Source: CAZPRY01 sp964589175 (GTDB lineage Bacteria; Fidelibacterota; UBA2242). Taken from it: a stretch of 22,875 bases of DNA. The notes beneath the pieces are model-generated. The model was not told the origin of the DNA. It made no database searches and saw only the letters and a program-made list of their open reading frames with translations. How positions within the stretch are numbered: position 1 is the stretch's first letter; the number at the start of each line of letters is the position of its first letter. Of the stretch, positions 22,015 to 22,875 are shown in pieces. Both the position numbers and the translations under genes were made by a program. The stretch lies in NCBI GenBank assembly GCA_964589175.1, contig CAZPRY010000059.1, positions 1 to 22,875 on the forward strand, given 5' to 3'.

Positions 22015-22875
22015 ATGGAAGCCTTTCTTTCAGTTCTGAATAATTTCAAAGAGCTCTTCGGACACCATGTTGTTTTCGGCACAGGTATCTTACTCATTTC
22101 CGGATATTTTTTTGGTAAACTCGCCGAATTGGTCCACTTACCTTCCATTACCGGTTATATCATCGCCGGAGTAGTGCTGGGTCAGTCGGTACTGGCGATC
22201 ATTCCGGCAAAAGAGGTCTACAGTTTAAACAGTATCACCGAAATCGCACTCGGGCTGATTGCGATTACCATCGGAGCTGAATTCGACCTCCATAAGATCC
22301 GGAAGACCGGTACCAAAATCATTATCATCACGATTGTACAGGCTCTCTTCGCTTTTGTTTTCGTTGTGATCGCCCTGACGGCCTTCGGAATGGATATGAA
22401 GTACTGCCTGATTCTGGGCGCCATCGCGACGGCAACCGCACCGGCCGCTACGGTCATTATTGTGAGGGAATTAAGGGCCCGCGGTGAATTTGTGGATTAT
22501 CTATACGGAGTGGTGGCTTTCGATGATGCCTTATGCGTATTGCTTTTCAGCATCGTTTTTGCCTTTGTCGGTCCCCTGTTGGCAGGGCTGCAATCTGCCG
22601 GAGCCGGCCTGCAGGATGGAATGTTACACGTGATAATCGAGATTTTCGGATCGTGTTTGCTGGGTATCGTTGCCGGGATTTCTCTGCACTATTTCACACG
22701 CAGGAGATACAAGTTAAACGAAATCCTGATTCTGGCGATTGCAGTGCTATTTCTGACGACATCCATGGCTATTGTATTGCGCCTTTCCCTGCTGATTTCT
22801 AATATGGCTCTCGGCGCGGTGCTGATCAATTTATCTTCGAAAAACCGCCGGATATTCACGGTCATCGAACCGATT
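22015..22875 (+). CDS. CPA2-type cation:proton antiporter, 3' partial
   Basis: 287 codons are visible and the gene runs off the right edge. The product is an integral membrane protein of the Na+/H+ exchanger domain (KefB/GerN-like CPA2) family. About nine hydrophobic helices can be seen, with LAELVHLPSITGYIIAGVVLGQS (helix 2), ITEIALGLIAITIGAEFDLHKIRKTG, ILGAIATATAPAATVIIVRELRARGEF and VVAFDDALCVLLFSIVFAF. The Asp-Asp in AFDDAL lies where CPA2 exchangers place the ion-binding acidic pair or single Asp. The start ATG at 22015 lacks a strong Shine-Dalgarno (GGGAAT about 6 bases before). Ion specificity, and whether a C-terminal regulatory (TrkA/USP) domain follows, cannot be seen. Confidence 0.88.
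   Translation, partial: MEAFLSVLNNFKELFGHHVVFGTGILLISGYFFGKLAELVHLPSITGYIIAGVVLGQSVLAIIPAKEVYSLNSITEIALGLIAITIGAEFDLHKIRKTGTKIIIITIVQALFAFVFVVIALTAFGMDMKYCLILGAIATATAPAATVIIVRELRARGEFVDYLYGVVAFDDALCVLLFSIVFAFVGPLLAGLQSAGAGLQDGMLHVIIEIFGSCLLGIVAGISLHYFTRRRYKLNEILILAIAVLFLTTSMAIVLRLSLLISNMALGAVLINLSSKNRRIFTVIEPI

Overview
The window looks like a scaffold from an uncultivated bacterium. It has a 100-base run of N at 19705-19804 and at least two genes interrupted by in-frame stops. RNase Y, ZapA, a DUF2807 lipoprotein, a large family-9 glycoside hydrolase and the order thrS-infC-rpmI-rplT-pheS-pheT-zapA-rny suggest the FCB (Bacteroidota/Chlorobiota/Calditrichota-like) side of the tree. That placement is an inference from gene content and was not tested by phylogeny.

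Region 1 (1-4538) is disturbed. A glycoside hydrolase of the MGH1/GH63 type enters from the left edge, is cut by an in-frame TAA at 652-654, resumes in the same frame, and then changes at about 769-786 into the last part of a CheB-type chemotaxis methylesterase. Four bases after the CheB tail begins a 936-residue response-regulator/multi-PAS protein with a Cys-rich tail and no kinase domain. About 740 bp without a convincing gene follow, holding a REP-like inverted-repeat element.

Region 2 (4539-10340) is accessory. It holds a secreted multidomain GH9 enzyme on the + strand, then three minus-strand genes: an unrecognised exported protein, a DUF2807 lipoprotein with seven SGAS repeats, and a SAM methyltransferase broken by an in-frame TAA.

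Region 3 (10345-22875) is housekeeping, all on the + strand and tightly packed. It runs tRNA-Val(GAC), thrS, infC, rpmI, rplT, pheS, pheT, a small coiled-coil gene, zapA, rny, folD, a cyclic-nucleotide-binding-domain protein, a nitroreductase, lgt and the start of a CPA2-type cation/proton antiporter. It links translation (two aminoacyl-tRNA synthetases, IF3, L35, L20, a tRNA), division-ring assembly, mRNA decay, one-carbon metabolism and lipoprotein maturation. infC most likely starts at a rare ATA/ATC codon overlapping the thrS stop. folD runs through the N gap, whose true length cannot be 100 if the gene is intact.

I found no clear new defence, mobile or biosynthetic system. The most unusual items are the hydrolase-CheB chimera, the modular PAS protein with one AT-rich module, the structured leader before rny and the small coiled-coil gene beside zapA.
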